Source: Pectinophora gossypiella (Eukaryota > Arthropoda > Insecta > Lepidoptera > Gelechiidae). Taken from it: DNA of 64,000 nt. Shown one piece after another: positions 42,369 through 52,649 of this stretch (position 1 is the stretch's first letter; the number at the start of each line of letters is the position of its first letter). The notes beneath the pieces are model-generated. The model saw nothing but the letters and a program-made list of their open reading frames with translations, did no database searches and was not told the DNA's origin. Where the stretch lies: the NCBI RefSeq assembly GCF_024362695.1, contig NC_065421.1, forward strand, positions 14,632,598-14,696,597, given 5' to 3'. The translations under genes and the position numbers were made by a program.

Positions 42369-42828
42369 AACACTAACGGCTTCAAAAGCCATCAGTCACA
42401 ACCACCACTCCCTCAACATCTTAAAATGGTGGGGAAGTGACCTCACCTTACAATTGGCGAGTGCTCGACCCCAACCATCAACAAACACTAATGACTTCAA
42501 CAGCCATCAGTCACAACTACCACTCTCTCGACATCTCAAAATGGTGGAGAAGTGACCTCACCTTACAATTGGCGAGTGCTCGACCCCAACCATCAATAAA
42601 CACTAATGACTCAACAGCCATCAGTCACAACTACCACTCCCTCAACATCTCAAAATGGTGGAGAAGTGACCTCACCTTACAATTGGCGAGTGCTCGACCC
42701 CAACCATCAATAAACACTAATGACTTCAACAGCCATCAGTCACAACTACCACTCCCTCAACATCCTAAAACGGCGGGGAAGTGACCTCACCTTACTATTG
42801 GTGAGTGCTCGACCCCAACCATCAACAA
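42369..42828. repeat. Four 114-115 bp tandem units inside the LTR element
   Basis: Units start AACACTAA(C/T)G at 42369, 42484, 42599 and 42713. They share AGCCATCAGTCACAACTACC, AAATGGTGG(G/A)GAAGTGACC and TTACAATTGGCGAGTGCTCG. The first three units read through on the plus strand as part of a 115-codon frame (42437-42784) with a repeated 'WWRSDLTLQLASARPQPS'. It is on the opposite strand to the element, so probably not translated. Confidence 0.92.
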
Positions 42829-42909
42829 ACCACACGATTAGGTACTAATCCCTACCTACCGCGAAACAAAAAAAAAAGAAAAAAAAATATATAAAAAAAC
42901 GACCCAACT

Positions 42910-43155
42910 TGTTGATGGCGGCGCGGCGTGCCGCCGGTGTGGCCGCGCGTCCACCCGCAAGCTGCTCGGAAATAAAGTTATAAAGAGAAAAAAAAAATTA
43001 AAAAAGAAATAATAAAAATAACTGGATATGTCGACAGTGGCAGTGTGGGGAACCTAGGGAATGCCCACACGTCCACCGTCAACAATATAATAGGCCACAA
43101 TTTGTCAGTGGCGGCGCGGCGAGCCCCACAGCGGCCGCGCGTCCACCAGTAAATC
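42910..43155 (-). repeat. Degenerate GC-rich triple repeat in the LTR element
   Basis: Three related blocks on the minus strand (around 42910-42960, 43025-43085 and 43100-43155) share GTGGACGCGCGGCC, CGCCGCGCCGCCA or close variants. They stand out as GC-rich islands in an A-rich interior and might be structured RNA or packaging sequence; that is inference. Confidence 0.65.
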
Positions 43156-43228
43156 GGCTCCTACAACAACTAACCTAAAAGACAACTAACCTAAATGATT
43201 CCCCAACGCTGCCGGTGTACCCACACCT

Positions 43229-43345
43229 TCAAAATGTGAAGATGTATAGTACAAGTGGTGGCCCTGCACCACGAAATAATAACTCGTAAATTATTTCATC
43301 TTTACGTAATAGATGAAATTTAATTGGACGTTCTTCCAACGCCAT
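43229..43345 (-). pseudogene. Possible relic of a gag start
   Basis: A 65-codon minus-strand frame (43229-43426) includes, from an internal Met at 43345, 'FHLLRKDEIIYELLFRG'. That resembles the N-terminal 'KDELIYEL..RG' segment I associate with gag-like proteins of lepidopteran LTR elements. It is on the element's coding strand and ~1.2 kb from the primer-binding site, where gag would begin. The frame ends after ~15 unrelated residues. If right, the element arose by deletion after the first codons of gag. The identification is from memory and tentative. Confidence 0.4.
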
Positions 43346-43429
43346 GATTAAAAAAAATGAATGACCAATGTACTTTAACAAAGATTTAACTAAGTACTTA
43401 CTAAGTTTTAAAGAAAAAATAATCAAAGA

Positions 43430-44498
43430 ATATTTTCATTAACTAAATACCTACTTGAAAAGTAAAAATAAATGCAAATAAACAAAATGCAAATGTAAAA
43501 AAAAATATATATAGTTATTTATAAAACTAACAATGCATAAATGTTGTTTATTTAACGTATTTAATCCAATTCAAAAGATTTACTTATTAGAATTTATCCG
43601 GTAATAGAATACAAAACTATTAAGCAAACAATAGCTCAACAATAAAAGATTGTACACGTAATACTAACGAGCGTGTAAAAAAACAGAACCAGTTTATTTG
43701 CTATGAGCTCAAAAGGAATGCAACATAAACAACAAGCATGTAGGTACTTATGTATAGCCGTGGTTATACAACCAAGAACTATAATTTCACTAGACAGCAA
43801 GTTAAATGTTTAATTGAAATTTGGCCGAAATGATTTTATAAATTGTTGCATAATTTGAAAGAATTTACAAATTGTAAATAAACCTTGAGGGTATAAATCA
43901 AAAATATAATTCTAAACTCACACCAAGTTTCATAAAATTTTGAAGAAAAAAAACTGTATAGCAAAGCTAAGCAGTAAACTAGCAACAATAATAATTTTAC
44001 TCAAGAATGTTAAAAATTTAAAGTTACATTCAAAAAAAACCTTTGTAGGGTATATAATGTTTTGTTTTATAAAAGCAAATTTGTGATAAAAACAAAAAAG
44101 TAAGCTCAAAATTTTAAGAAACAATTTAAGAAGTTTAATTATACAGCAAAAAAGCTGCAACGCAGTATAATTTTTTAATGAAATGTTATAAAATGCTATA
44201 CGAGTTCAAAGTCCAAACTTTAAAAGTATGCAAAGCAAAAGAAATAATATATAATGCAAATGTAGATTTAAAAACACAGTTATACAAAATAGTTTGTAGG
44301 TATATGTAAATTAACTTGTTTCGTTTAAAGCACACATCAATATGAACACGATAAATCTTATTTACTAGGGGGTAAATGAAGAAACACCACCACCACACAA
44401 TTTGTTCTTTTTACACGTTACAAAAAAAATTACAACGAATGACCAGCCGATCCTCGAGCGAAAGACCGAAGACCGGGGGCGTACCCTGAACCTTTAGA
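43430..44498. other. A-rich interior/leader of the LTR element
   Basis: About 1.1 kb of very AT-rich sequence between the putative gag start and the primer-binding site. Short hydrophobic frames only. No gene. Confidence 0.6.
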
Positions 44499-44500
44499 CC

Positions 44501-44518
44501 TCAGTAATCGGGCGCCAT
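44501..44518 (-). other. Primer-binding site
   Basis: Immediately inside the 5' LTR on the minus strand: TGGCGCCCGATTACTGA. The first eight bases (TGGCGCCC) match the CCA-end complement used by Lys-type tRNA-primed elements. Its presence at this end, and absence at the other, sets the element's orientation. Confidence 0.85.
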
Positions 44519-45870
44519 GTAATGTTTAAAATTTAATGAAGAGAAGATGATGATGAAGAAGAAGAAAGTGGATTGATGAAATAAGAAATAAGCAAATGGG
44601 TTTACTCGGATTTATTAATCACTAAGAGAACCAAAGTTACACAAAAATATAAATAAGTATTTGGAACTTTTAAATCCTAAGGGTACATTCCAGGTATTCA
44701 AGGCCACTGGTCATTCGTTAAGCATTATAAAAAAAAAATAAGAAAGGTATTATAAAAACCTCCCTAACTCGTTTGCCCTCGGCAGCGGGAAGGAAGCCGA
44801 GCCGACTAGGAGCAGCTACCAATAAGCTGTAGCAGAACAGCTGTACAAAACACCCGTCATAGAACAGAACAGCCTTCGTAAAACAGCCGTCACAAAACAC
44901 CTTCGCAAAACACCTCCTGTGGACAAAACGCACAGGGGTAAATCAAACCTCTAGGGGCGGAGGCACAACCTAACTAACTCCCCAAAATCGTATAAAAAGA
45001 CTCACCTGTCGGAGGTCGAGAAGCCACGTATGCGGCCAACGTACGATGACGTCGATGCCACGACGCTGGGACAAAATGGCGGAGCAACGTGTCCACGCCA
45101 CGGACACCAAAACCACACCTATTCGGAACAAATCGCACATTAGAATCCTGACCGCAAACACTAACACTCACGAGTCGCGACAGATGACAGAAATGTATAA
45201 CTTACTTACCAGAATAAAAATTTACGAAGATTTGGCGGCGCGTGCGACGGAGTTGCGGGCCACCGGTCACACGCTTATAAACCGCCTAAAAGAAAAACAA
45301 TGACAACATATATCGACACTGATAATTACGATTAAAATGCTATAACGCATTATAAAGACAAATTCTCACCCGAAATTCACACTAAAAATCGAAGGTGTGG
45401 ACACACCCGCTCGGCGGAGCGCTGTCTGGGGAATGCGGCAGCTCGCAGGCGCAGGACTATATAAATCGCCCAATTCAACGCCTACGTCACGGACAAAGCT
45501 AGTACGACCTCAATCGTCCGTTAGATGACGCCGCCGTCGCACACTCAACATGCAAGTTATTAACAACTCCAAGGACAGGAGACAGACCGAAAATTCCCAA
45601 ATATAATTTTGTATTAAATATTGACACCAACATTCTTCAGCAGCTACTTGACAAGGGACTCCAAGATATAGCCTTCCGTATAATATCGGCACACGCCATC
45701 TTCCGGTTACTGGTGGAAAGTCGTCGACTGCGGAGCCCAACGATAGCAAGTCGATGCTCACGGACCTTCCATCGAACAAGGCGAGATGGCGCTGTGTTCA
45801 ATACTACACAAAAAAGCTATAAAACGGATCCCCTGTAACTAATCCGGAGGCTGAAAGAAACGGCACTACA
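44519..45870 (-). repeat. 5' LTR (right on the plus strand)
   Basis: 1352 bp. Matches the left LTR base for base from about 44630 to the end as far as I could compare. The final CGGCACTACA borders the CGTC duplication. The divergent ~110 bp lie next to the primer-binding site. Confidence 0.95.
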
Positions 45871-45874
45871 CGTC

Positions 45875-47530
45875 ATAGTGTGCTTTCTCTTTTTTTTAGA
45901 AATGTTAACCACGTAAGTCCATAATTAGCCCAAACCTTAAGCAATTTCGAGTCGAACTAGTATATCTATCAATATTTTAAGTTCTCACCCCGCCAGCTGC
46001 GAGATGCAATACCAACTGAACTCACACGTACAACTGAAGACCAAAGTGTCTGATCCTTTACCAGATTCACTACGTTTTACAGTTTCCAACGGTTTTGAGT
46101 TGTAAAATTTTACTGCCGACCCGATCGTCCAACTTGCCGGTTATGATGTAGCCTAAGTTTTATATGGGCCAGTAAACTCCTCTGCATATTGATGGAGGAC
46201 ATTTCGTTTGGACGGGCAAAGAGTTTTTGGATTAAAATAGGCTACATCAGTGTTTTCCAAATTTAGTTCCGTAGCAAGGAAACAAGGGTTCCGTGAAATC
46301 ATCTGTTATTATTTTTTACAAATTCAAAATATTACTTTAGTGCACACATACAAGAAACAAGTTTATGCCTATTTAAGCTTTTATGATAAATATATAAAAT
46401 ACAAAGTGTTTGGTAAGTAATTCATGTGTTATGTATGATTGTTAAAATTTAGTTCTGTGCAATAAAGTGTATTTGATTTGATTATATTTGAAAGCTTGGA
46501 CTTCATCTTATAAGGTAAGTGTCAAAAATAAACGGAAACCGCCTTCAGTATCCTTGAGATAATTTTGCGACAACCCTGACTTATATAACAACAGCGCCTA
46601 ACCAAATTCAAAAACAGCGCGGTAAAGAAATCTATGCAAACAGCCACTTGAATGTACACGACGACTGGTTTCAAAATCAAACGCAGAAGCAAACACTGCA
46701 CAGAGCGGCTCACTGTGTGAATTCTCAGTGGCTCAGGCTCAGGGCTCAATGCTCACAGCTCAGGGTACGTAAAATTTGGAAACTCCAAAAGAGCAGAATA
46801 TCACCAAAGCATTGTTTTCTGCGGAGAGTCGAGCTGCGGGAAAAATCTATTTTTCTGCGGCGACTTTATGGCTTGGTCGATGTTTGAAGCTAATGCGGAA
46901 ATGCGTTGTCCTTGTTCTGAAGCTATTTTTTCAGTCTCTTCGACGGAAAATTGCGTTCTTAATAACATGAAATAGTCTAAGTGCAATAAATCTAGCAAAA
47001 GAAACACGCGGTTATGACCTCTATACCCGGATGATATACTTCACACACAACCCGTAAGGGCACAATCATTTGAATTATTTTTAATTATTATTTTAGACTA
47101 CCGTTTTAAGTATTGGCATGATACACCATAATAGAGTTACTTGAATATAGAGTAAATTCATGAACTGCAGTGAAATCGCTGTTACCTTCGACCATATTCC
47201 CATCAATTCTATGAATCAAAAGAGTCGGTGGTTCATTTCCAAGCTTGTTTTTGCTCATAGAACACGGGTCTTTGTCTCTCCCGTGTGCCAGGATTTGTTC
47301 AAATAACACCAGCTCCTCAATATTTGCATAGTTTGTACATTATTTTTGCATGTTTATCAGGGGGCGAAACATCTGAGTCACTTCGATTCTCTTTCCTCGT
47401 GTCATGTTATTTGGAAAATGACTTGTCATTATCAAGATTAATACAGTTGTCACATTATTCAGATTTCATTTTCTTAAAATTTTATTTAAATTTAAAACGG
47501 TAAAACATTTTTTTTATAAATTGTATTGAA
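45875..47530. other. Unassigned 1.6 kb right of the LTR element
   Basis: No gene recognised. 46430-46480 (TGTGCAATAAAGTGTATTTG) looks like a LINE 3' end or poly(A)-signal region. A patch at 46725-46770 repeats GGCTCAGGCTCAGGGCTC and GCTCACAGCTCAGGG. Several short frames on both strands lack motifs. Confidence 0.3.
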
Positions 47531-47534
47531 ACGT

Positions 47535-47748
47535 CACACCGTGAAATCACCTGGTTGTCCAAAAAATAAGCTGATTCCGTGCTTCGAAGTAGGCACGTTA
47601 ATTAGGTGGTTCCGGCTACTATTTCATTAAGTAAGTATGTAGTCGTTACATGAGCTATGTCATGGGTCTTTAACGACTCAATAATAACCCTGTCACCAGG
47701 ATTGAATACATCAGTCAATGCTCTCACAACCCACACCAGAAAAGAAGA
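47535..47748 (+). repeat. SINE-2, headless
   Basis: CACCGTGAAATCACCTGGTTG, GTGCTTCGAAGTAGGCACG and ACGACTCAATAATAACCCTG to CTCACAACCCACACCAG. The head is absent. Confidence 0.7.
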
Positions 47749-47837
47749 CTGCTGAGTGGCTATTTACTCTTCACTTAACGAACATTTGGCCTTCATAATA
47801 AAGAGTTATATCTTGATACATTTCTATTTGGTTAGTA

Positions 47838-47915
47838 GGTCAGACCGGCAGTCGCCTCTGTAAAAAACCGAACCTGACAAATCTTCAAGTTGTGTAAGCG
47901 GACCCTATTGGCGAC
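47838..47915 (+). repeat. SINE-3 tail
   Basis: GTCAGACCGGCAGTCGCCTCTG to AGTTGTGTAAGCGGACCCT. The expected continuation (GTGAAAAACGGGATAACGC) is not here but occurs at 48478-48500, on the far side of the palindrome. Confidence 0.7.
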
Positions 47916-47940
47916 CTAATAATAAAACTGTTCTCGTACA

Positions 47941-48318
47941 TAATTAAAGCACATAATAACGGGTTCTTACCGCGTTTAAATGGGGATATGAGACTCCCGA
48001 TATTTCGACACTGTTGCAAGTGCCATGATCACGGGATGACTGATGAGATTGGAGTGGAGTAGGTAGATCCATAATTTTCTACGGGCAGACATATCTGTCA
48101 TACATTATGGGCAGACATTATGTTTTCGGAACATAAACAAGCGGCAAAGAAAGAGGGTAGACAGATATGTCTGCCCGTAGAAAATTATGGATCTACCTAC
48201 TCCACTCCAATCTCATCAGTCATCCCGTGATCATGGCACTTGCAACAGTGTCGAAATATCGGGAGTCTCATATCCCCATTTAAACGCGGTAAGAACCCGT
48301 TATTATATGCTTTAATTA
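47941..48318. mobile_element. Near-perfect palindrome, 159 bp arms and 60 bp loop
   Basis: Arms 47941-48099 and 48160-48318 match with a single mismatch (GCACAT against the complement of ATATGC). The loop is 48100-48159. A 12 bp direct repeat TGTTCTCGTACA sits outside, at 47929-47940 and 48347-48358, with 28 extra non-palindromic bases on the right. Non-coding. Probably a very young MITE or a template-switch product. No other copy in the window. Confidence 0.93.
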
Positions 48319-48469
48319 TGATAATAACCGCGTAAACTTAAAACAATGTTCTCGTACAAACAGCAATATAATATTTTACAAGAAGACAAAAGAAAAGTCA
48401 TTATGAAAAACAAAGGAATCAAACAACAATATCAAAGAGGTAAAATTCTACAAAAGGATGTGCCATCTT

Positions 48470-48512
48470 GCACAGACCCTGTGAAAAACGGGATAACGCT
48501 AGGGAGATGGTC
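48470..48512 (+). repeat. SINE-3 tail end
   Basis: CACAGACCCTGTGAAAAACGGGATAACGCTAGGGAG, the terminal part of the SINE-3 tail, ~110 bp beyond the palindrome. Confidence 0.6.
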
Positions 48513-48514
48513 GT

Positions 48515-48945
48515 GTAAGACACATTTCCATGACACTGTTCTATAATCACTATTTCCGACAAAACACACATGAGGTCGGGTGGGCACTGACATGAATGTA
48601 ATATAATATCATGTTCAGACTCAATTGGCAATATCATCACGACATTATAGAATCTTCAAGCTCACCTCCCATTAATGACGTCTTGACAACAATATATGTA
48701 TTATATTTGGGCAGTGACGCACTTACAATATTCGTACAGTCGCATTTGGCCGTCTGAGATTCCGCGATTGGCGGATTGCTAATAGAGGTACTTTTTAGGG
48801 TTTCGGAATGGTAAAAACAAACCCTTACTTATACTCAGAGTGCGTCCAGTCAAAAAACGTTCCCACTCCTTAAAGCCCAAAGTTACTGAACGGATAAGTC
48901 TGATTTTTTACATTTGTTAAAGAATTTAATTGAAACTTGGGCGGA
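48515..48945. other. No gene recognised
   Basis: Unassigned sequence. Confidence 0.3.
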
Positions 48946-48949
48946 AGGC

Positions 48950-49045
48950 AAGAGGGAAACCACTGTCCTATTTTTCCTTAAAAAAGTAGCATGGAAAACG
49001 CTACACCGACAAGAGCGTGGCTCTTAATGTTAAAGAATTAGACAA
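48950..49045 (-). repeat. Repeat shared with 33505-33600
   Basis: GCTACACCGACAAGAGCGTGGCTC is the reverse of the left copy. Just right (49072-49125) are two palindromic TATCGATA-type sites (TTTATCGATAGCC, CCTATCGATAGGC). Confidence 0.6.
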
Positions 49046-49417
49046 AATGTATTTCTTAAATAGATTACGTTTATCGATAGCCTATATTGAAACTATTGGT
49101 TTTTATTTCTTTCTGGCCTATCGATAGGCAACAATAGGTACTTACAAACTTTAACTGAAAGGTAAATTCGCAAATCCTTATAGAACATTTCGCAGATTCC
49201 CAGCCTGCGCCGATAGTACGTCATTAGAAGCCTAAGACGCTCTAGTCTATCATCCCCGCCACATCTCCAGCAGTAGCGCAGCACCCACCATGTACTGACG
49301 AGGTACTGATTACATTTTATAGTTGCACACGTGCGCCCTAATTACTACCGCCATCATCTGTGTGTAATGTCGATCGGTTGCCATTTACCCATCGACGATA
49401 CTACCTATATACTCCTA

Positions 49418-49925
49418 ACTAGCTGTTATCACCAACTTCATTCGCACAAAACTCTGCTATTAAAACTATAGAAGTTTCATACAAACTTTTTACGCCCTAA
49501 GGGTATTTTTTTAAATCTTTTTATTATTACAGAGGGTTTTATCAGGGACTGATAATGCCACCCCCGATGAAAGACTCAGTACAAATGAGTGTGTGTACAT
49601 AGCTATCTTCTTCTTAAAGCACATTTAACTGTTTTATACAAAGCTTTTGCTTTTTCAGAAGTATTGTATAAGCCAAAACGCTGGTAGCCCATCCCACCTC
49701 CTTAATTCCTATACAAAATTCTTCAAAAATCCAGTTTCATACAAACTTTTCACACCCTCAAGGGTTGAATTTCGCAAAATTTCTAGTCTTATTGCGTTTC
49801 TACGTCCTAAACGGAAACCCTATGCTAAATTTAAGAGTCATAATAATATCATTTGTAGTTCCTGCAATTTCGCGATGAGTGTGTGTGTCAATCTGTCAGT
49901 TACTTTTCGCTAATATATATAAAGA
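49418..49925 (+). repeat. Diverged Rep-D relative
   Basis: Starts AACTAGCTGTTATCACC and ends with a GTCAATCTGTCAGTTACTTTTCGC...TATATATAAAG terminus, the same start and end signature as Rep-D. The inner CATACAAACTTT(T)(T/C)AC(G/A)CCC block is repeated, at 49478 and 49738. Confidence 0.6.
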
Positions 49926-49929
49926 TTAC

Positions 49930-50560
49930 AAGCGAACTCAGGCCATGTCTTTAACGTCTTGAGTGAGCCAATCAGAACGTAGCGTCCCACTTTCATCGTC
50001 CTTCGTTACCTCAGCTATTTGACAGAATTAATTATATGCGAAAAATTAAATTAGGCGTCTGTACGGTTGTACCGCCGATGCCTTTTACTATCATATTGGT
50101 GAAATAGTAATATGGGGAGTGTACCCTCATCCTCTCCTGTACCCCTTTTACTCGTTTATAATGGAGATGTGGGTAATTAGTCGGAATAGATGCGTTTGAT
50201 ACAATGTGTTTTGTGTAAAGGGTTGGAAATTATGGAAGTGAATATCGGGGCGGTTGAATTAGTGTATGAGGTGAATTTGTACGACGGATTACTGTTTGTT
50301 TGCTCCACTGTGTGTAATAGGGTTAAAAAGTATCCTGAAGCACGTGTAGGTATGTACGTATCGTACTTATTATAACTAAATCCTAACATTATAAGAAACC
50401 AAGGCTTTGAGATATTCCGAAAATAGAATTTTTCAAAAATAACACAGAAGATTGGATTGAAAACCAATCACAAAGAAATAATAGGTACGCATAATAAACC
50501 CATACAAGAGAAAGAGTATTTCATTTATTTGGTTTATGAAACTGAAAATCATCATAAACA
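49930..50560. other. No gene supported
   Basis: Short frames on both strands (50177-50467) without domains. Confidence 0.3.
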
Positions 50561-50565
50561 TCCTA

Positions 50566-50665
50566 TATACATACGTCCCACTGCTGGGCACAGGCCTCCC
50601 CTCAATCAACCGGAGAGGGTATGGAGCATACTCCACCACGCTGTTCCACTGCGGGTTGGTGGAGG
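50566..50665 (-). repeat. SINE-1 tail fragment
   Basis: CGTCCCACTGCTGGGCACAGG to CCACTGCGGGTTGGTGGAGG on the plus strand; the body and head are missing. Confidence 0.8.
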
Positions 50666-50755
50666 AACCAAAAGATAAAATCAACATTATTCAACTTATC
50701 ATCGGGATGTCGACTGCGAAGGTTACAATATATTTTCAGTTTGCCTCATAATTAT

Positions 50756-51160
50756 AAACACGCACTCGATAATACATGGAAAGCAAAACTTTGCCTTCGA
50801 AAATCCGTTACGAAATTCCGGCGGGCAGTGTTGGCAAACAATTTTATAAATATTCCGTCCACACCCGGAACACTGGGAACGGTCGGATCTTTAAAAATGG
50901 CGTTTAATTTAAAGTTCGCATGTGCCGCATGGACATGTGACGGTCCACAACTTCGCAGGCAAAGAGTACAAAAAATTCAGCCAGAAACGTAAAATTCGGT
51001 ACGATGGTCAGCGGCTGTGTCACAGACAGGGACCTAGGCAGAAATGTGGGTGTTTCGACTCACTGGTTCCAGAACAAGATTGCACAATGAAAAAGCTTGT
51101 GAAGTACCGAAGTAGTTTTGATGAGGACTGTGTAAGTCCTGTGTATTGTAAGTTCTAATC
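50756..51160 (+). other. Possible coding remnant, Cys-rich frame
   Basis: A ~400 bp block that looks less AT-rich than its flanks. A 78-codon frame (50922-51158) has six Cys, including a 'QKCGCFDSLVPEQDC' segment, and an overlapping frame lies at 50621-50992. I recognise no family. It could be an exon of an unknown gene or an old transposon fragment. Confidence 0.2.
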
Positions 51161-51214
51161 AAATCTTGATTTCAAGTCTAGCAAAAGCAGAAGTCATATT
51201 ATTTACACATATGT

Positions 51215-51535
51215 ACGTCTTCTTCTATCTTGTGGATTGTGAGGTGGATTACCAACCCTGGACCCTGGTGTCAAGGTTACTATTGAGCCGCCTAAGACCC
51301 CTGACTCATCTAACGACCACTAAGTCACATCAGTAAGAGTAACCGGGACCAACGGCTTAACGTGACATCCGAAGCACGGATCATCGTACGGACAATCAGG
51401 TGATCAGCCTGTAAAGTCCTTACCACACTAGCGATCACAAAGTGATTTTTGTGATATGTCCCCATCGGGATTTGAACCTGGGACCTCCGGATCGTGAGCC
51501 CAACACTCCAACCGGTGGACCACTGAGGCCGTACA
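51215..51535 (-). mobile_element. SINE-2, full copy
   Basis: The head on the minus strand is at 51465-51530 (GTGGTCCACCGGTTGGAG, B box GGTTCAAATCCC). The body and the TTCTTCTATCTTGTGGATTG end run leftward. Confidence 0.82.
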
Positions 51536-51539
51536 GATA

Positions 51540-51995
51540 TGTAAGAAATGATATGGTACTTATTACAATCGTATGTTCAAAAAATGTAGTGCTCATTTCT
51601 TTTCTTCAAGTTGTCTGTCTGTGGAGTGCAAGAAATGACTCATCTGTGTGACGTTAGCCTGTATTGTCCCTCTGCTGGACAAAGGCTTCCCCTTTATCTT
51701 ACCACTCTTTGCGATTTTCGGCGAAATGCCACCAATATACAGATGTAACGGCTAATTCAACAAGGTGTCCCGTCTCCACTGCTACTCTGCTCTGCTCGTT
51801 GAAGCGCTGAGCTTATGCGCGGCGTAAAATTTAACGGTTCACAATAAAGTAGGAACTAAGTCCGCATATACCGGGCCGTTACTTCTGCATGCGAGGGCAC
51901 TAAGATAATGCCCAGTTCGGATCGATCAGAAATACGAGAGGATTTTTGACTAGATTACTTACCCCGAGGTCAGATTAGCACCAATGAGTTATTTA
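51540..51995. other. No gene recognised
   Basis: 51650-51720 carries a 'CCTGTATTGTCCCTCTGCTGGACAAAGGC' segment typical of RTE-type 3' ends, but too short to class. Confidence 0.4.
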
Positions 51996-51999
51996 TCTT

Positions 52000-52175
52000 A
52001 GGTCCAATTTTCACTAAGACAGTTGGAGACGCTTATACGGCTATGACGTACCTATCATGTTGGTCTAATAGAAATGTCTGTGAAGCGTGGATAGTTTGTT
52101 CATCTCTCGCTGGATGTACCTCTGACCTCCTCAATTGGAATATACCTAGCCGTGAGCTTATGTTATTTTATGTGT
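52000..52175 (+). repeat. Rep-B copy
   Basis: TTTTCACTAAGACAGTTGGAG, CGGCTATGACGTACC, TCTGTGAAGCGTGG, GCTGGATGTACCTCTGACC and CCGTGAGCTTATG, in order. Confidence 0.6.
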
Positions 52176-52307
52176 TATTGCCTACAAGGTTTGCTGCACT
52201 CAGAATGAAGCAAATAAGCATGCTATAGACAGGATAGTTTTTATGGCGTGCAGGCAGAAACCTTAATGGCATAATAAAAGATCTTAATATTAAAACAAGA
52301 CAGAGAC

Positions 52308-52645
52308 ATAAGACAGAGATGTGGTGTAAAAGACGATATAGTGACTAAGATTGAGAAGGGAATGTTAGGTTGGTTTGGACACGTAGAGCGGATGAAGGAT
52401 AATAGAATTGCAAAAGCGGTATATAAAGCGAAAGTTGATGATAGGGTTGGCAGAGGAAGACCTAGAAGGACTTACATTGACCAAATTGGAGGTGTCTTTA
52501 GAAAAGGTTTAATACGATCTATTGCGAAGCGATTGATGAATGTGGAGGAAGAAAGAGAAGTGTGTCAGGTTCGAAGCAAATGGAATTCTATAGTCTCTGC
52601 TTACCCCGGTGGGAAATAGGCGTGAGTTTATGTATGTATGTAATA
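52308..52645 (+). pseudogene. Rep-C retrotransposon tail, longest open copy
   Basis: An uninterrupted 92-codon frame (52341-52619) encodes the C-terminal tail of a non-LTR polyprotein: 'GWFGHVERMKDNRIAKAVYKA', a GRGRPRR basic motif, 'RKGLIRSIAKRLMNVEEE' and the terminal 'SAYPGGK' before TAG. The 3' end GGCGTGAGTTTATGTATGTA follows directly. The catalytic domains are missing, so it is a 5'-truncated insertion. It is the best reference for the other Rep-C copies. Confidence 0.8.
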
Positions 52646-52649
52646 TTGA

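Larger units (their letters stand above)
40436..45870 (-). mobile_element. Non-autonomous LTR retrotransposon (LARD-like), minus strand
   Basis: 5435 bp. Two LTRs of 1356 and 1352 bp begin TGTA and end TACA on the plus strand. A 4 bp duplication CGTC flanks the whole (40432-40435, 45871-45874). Orientation is minus: inward of the right LTR is a primer-binding site (TGGCGCCCGATTACTGA on the minus strand), and inward of the left LTR is a purine tract (GGGTGGGGAGG on the minus strand). The 2.7 kb interior has no gag, protease, RT or integrase, so it must borrow proteins from an autonomous relative. Near-identical LTRs imply a young insertion. Confidence 0.93.

Noticed and set aside
50922..51158. 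Degenerin/pickpocket-type Cys-rich domain
   Set aside because: Cys spacing does not fit that family or another that I can name, so no function is assigned.
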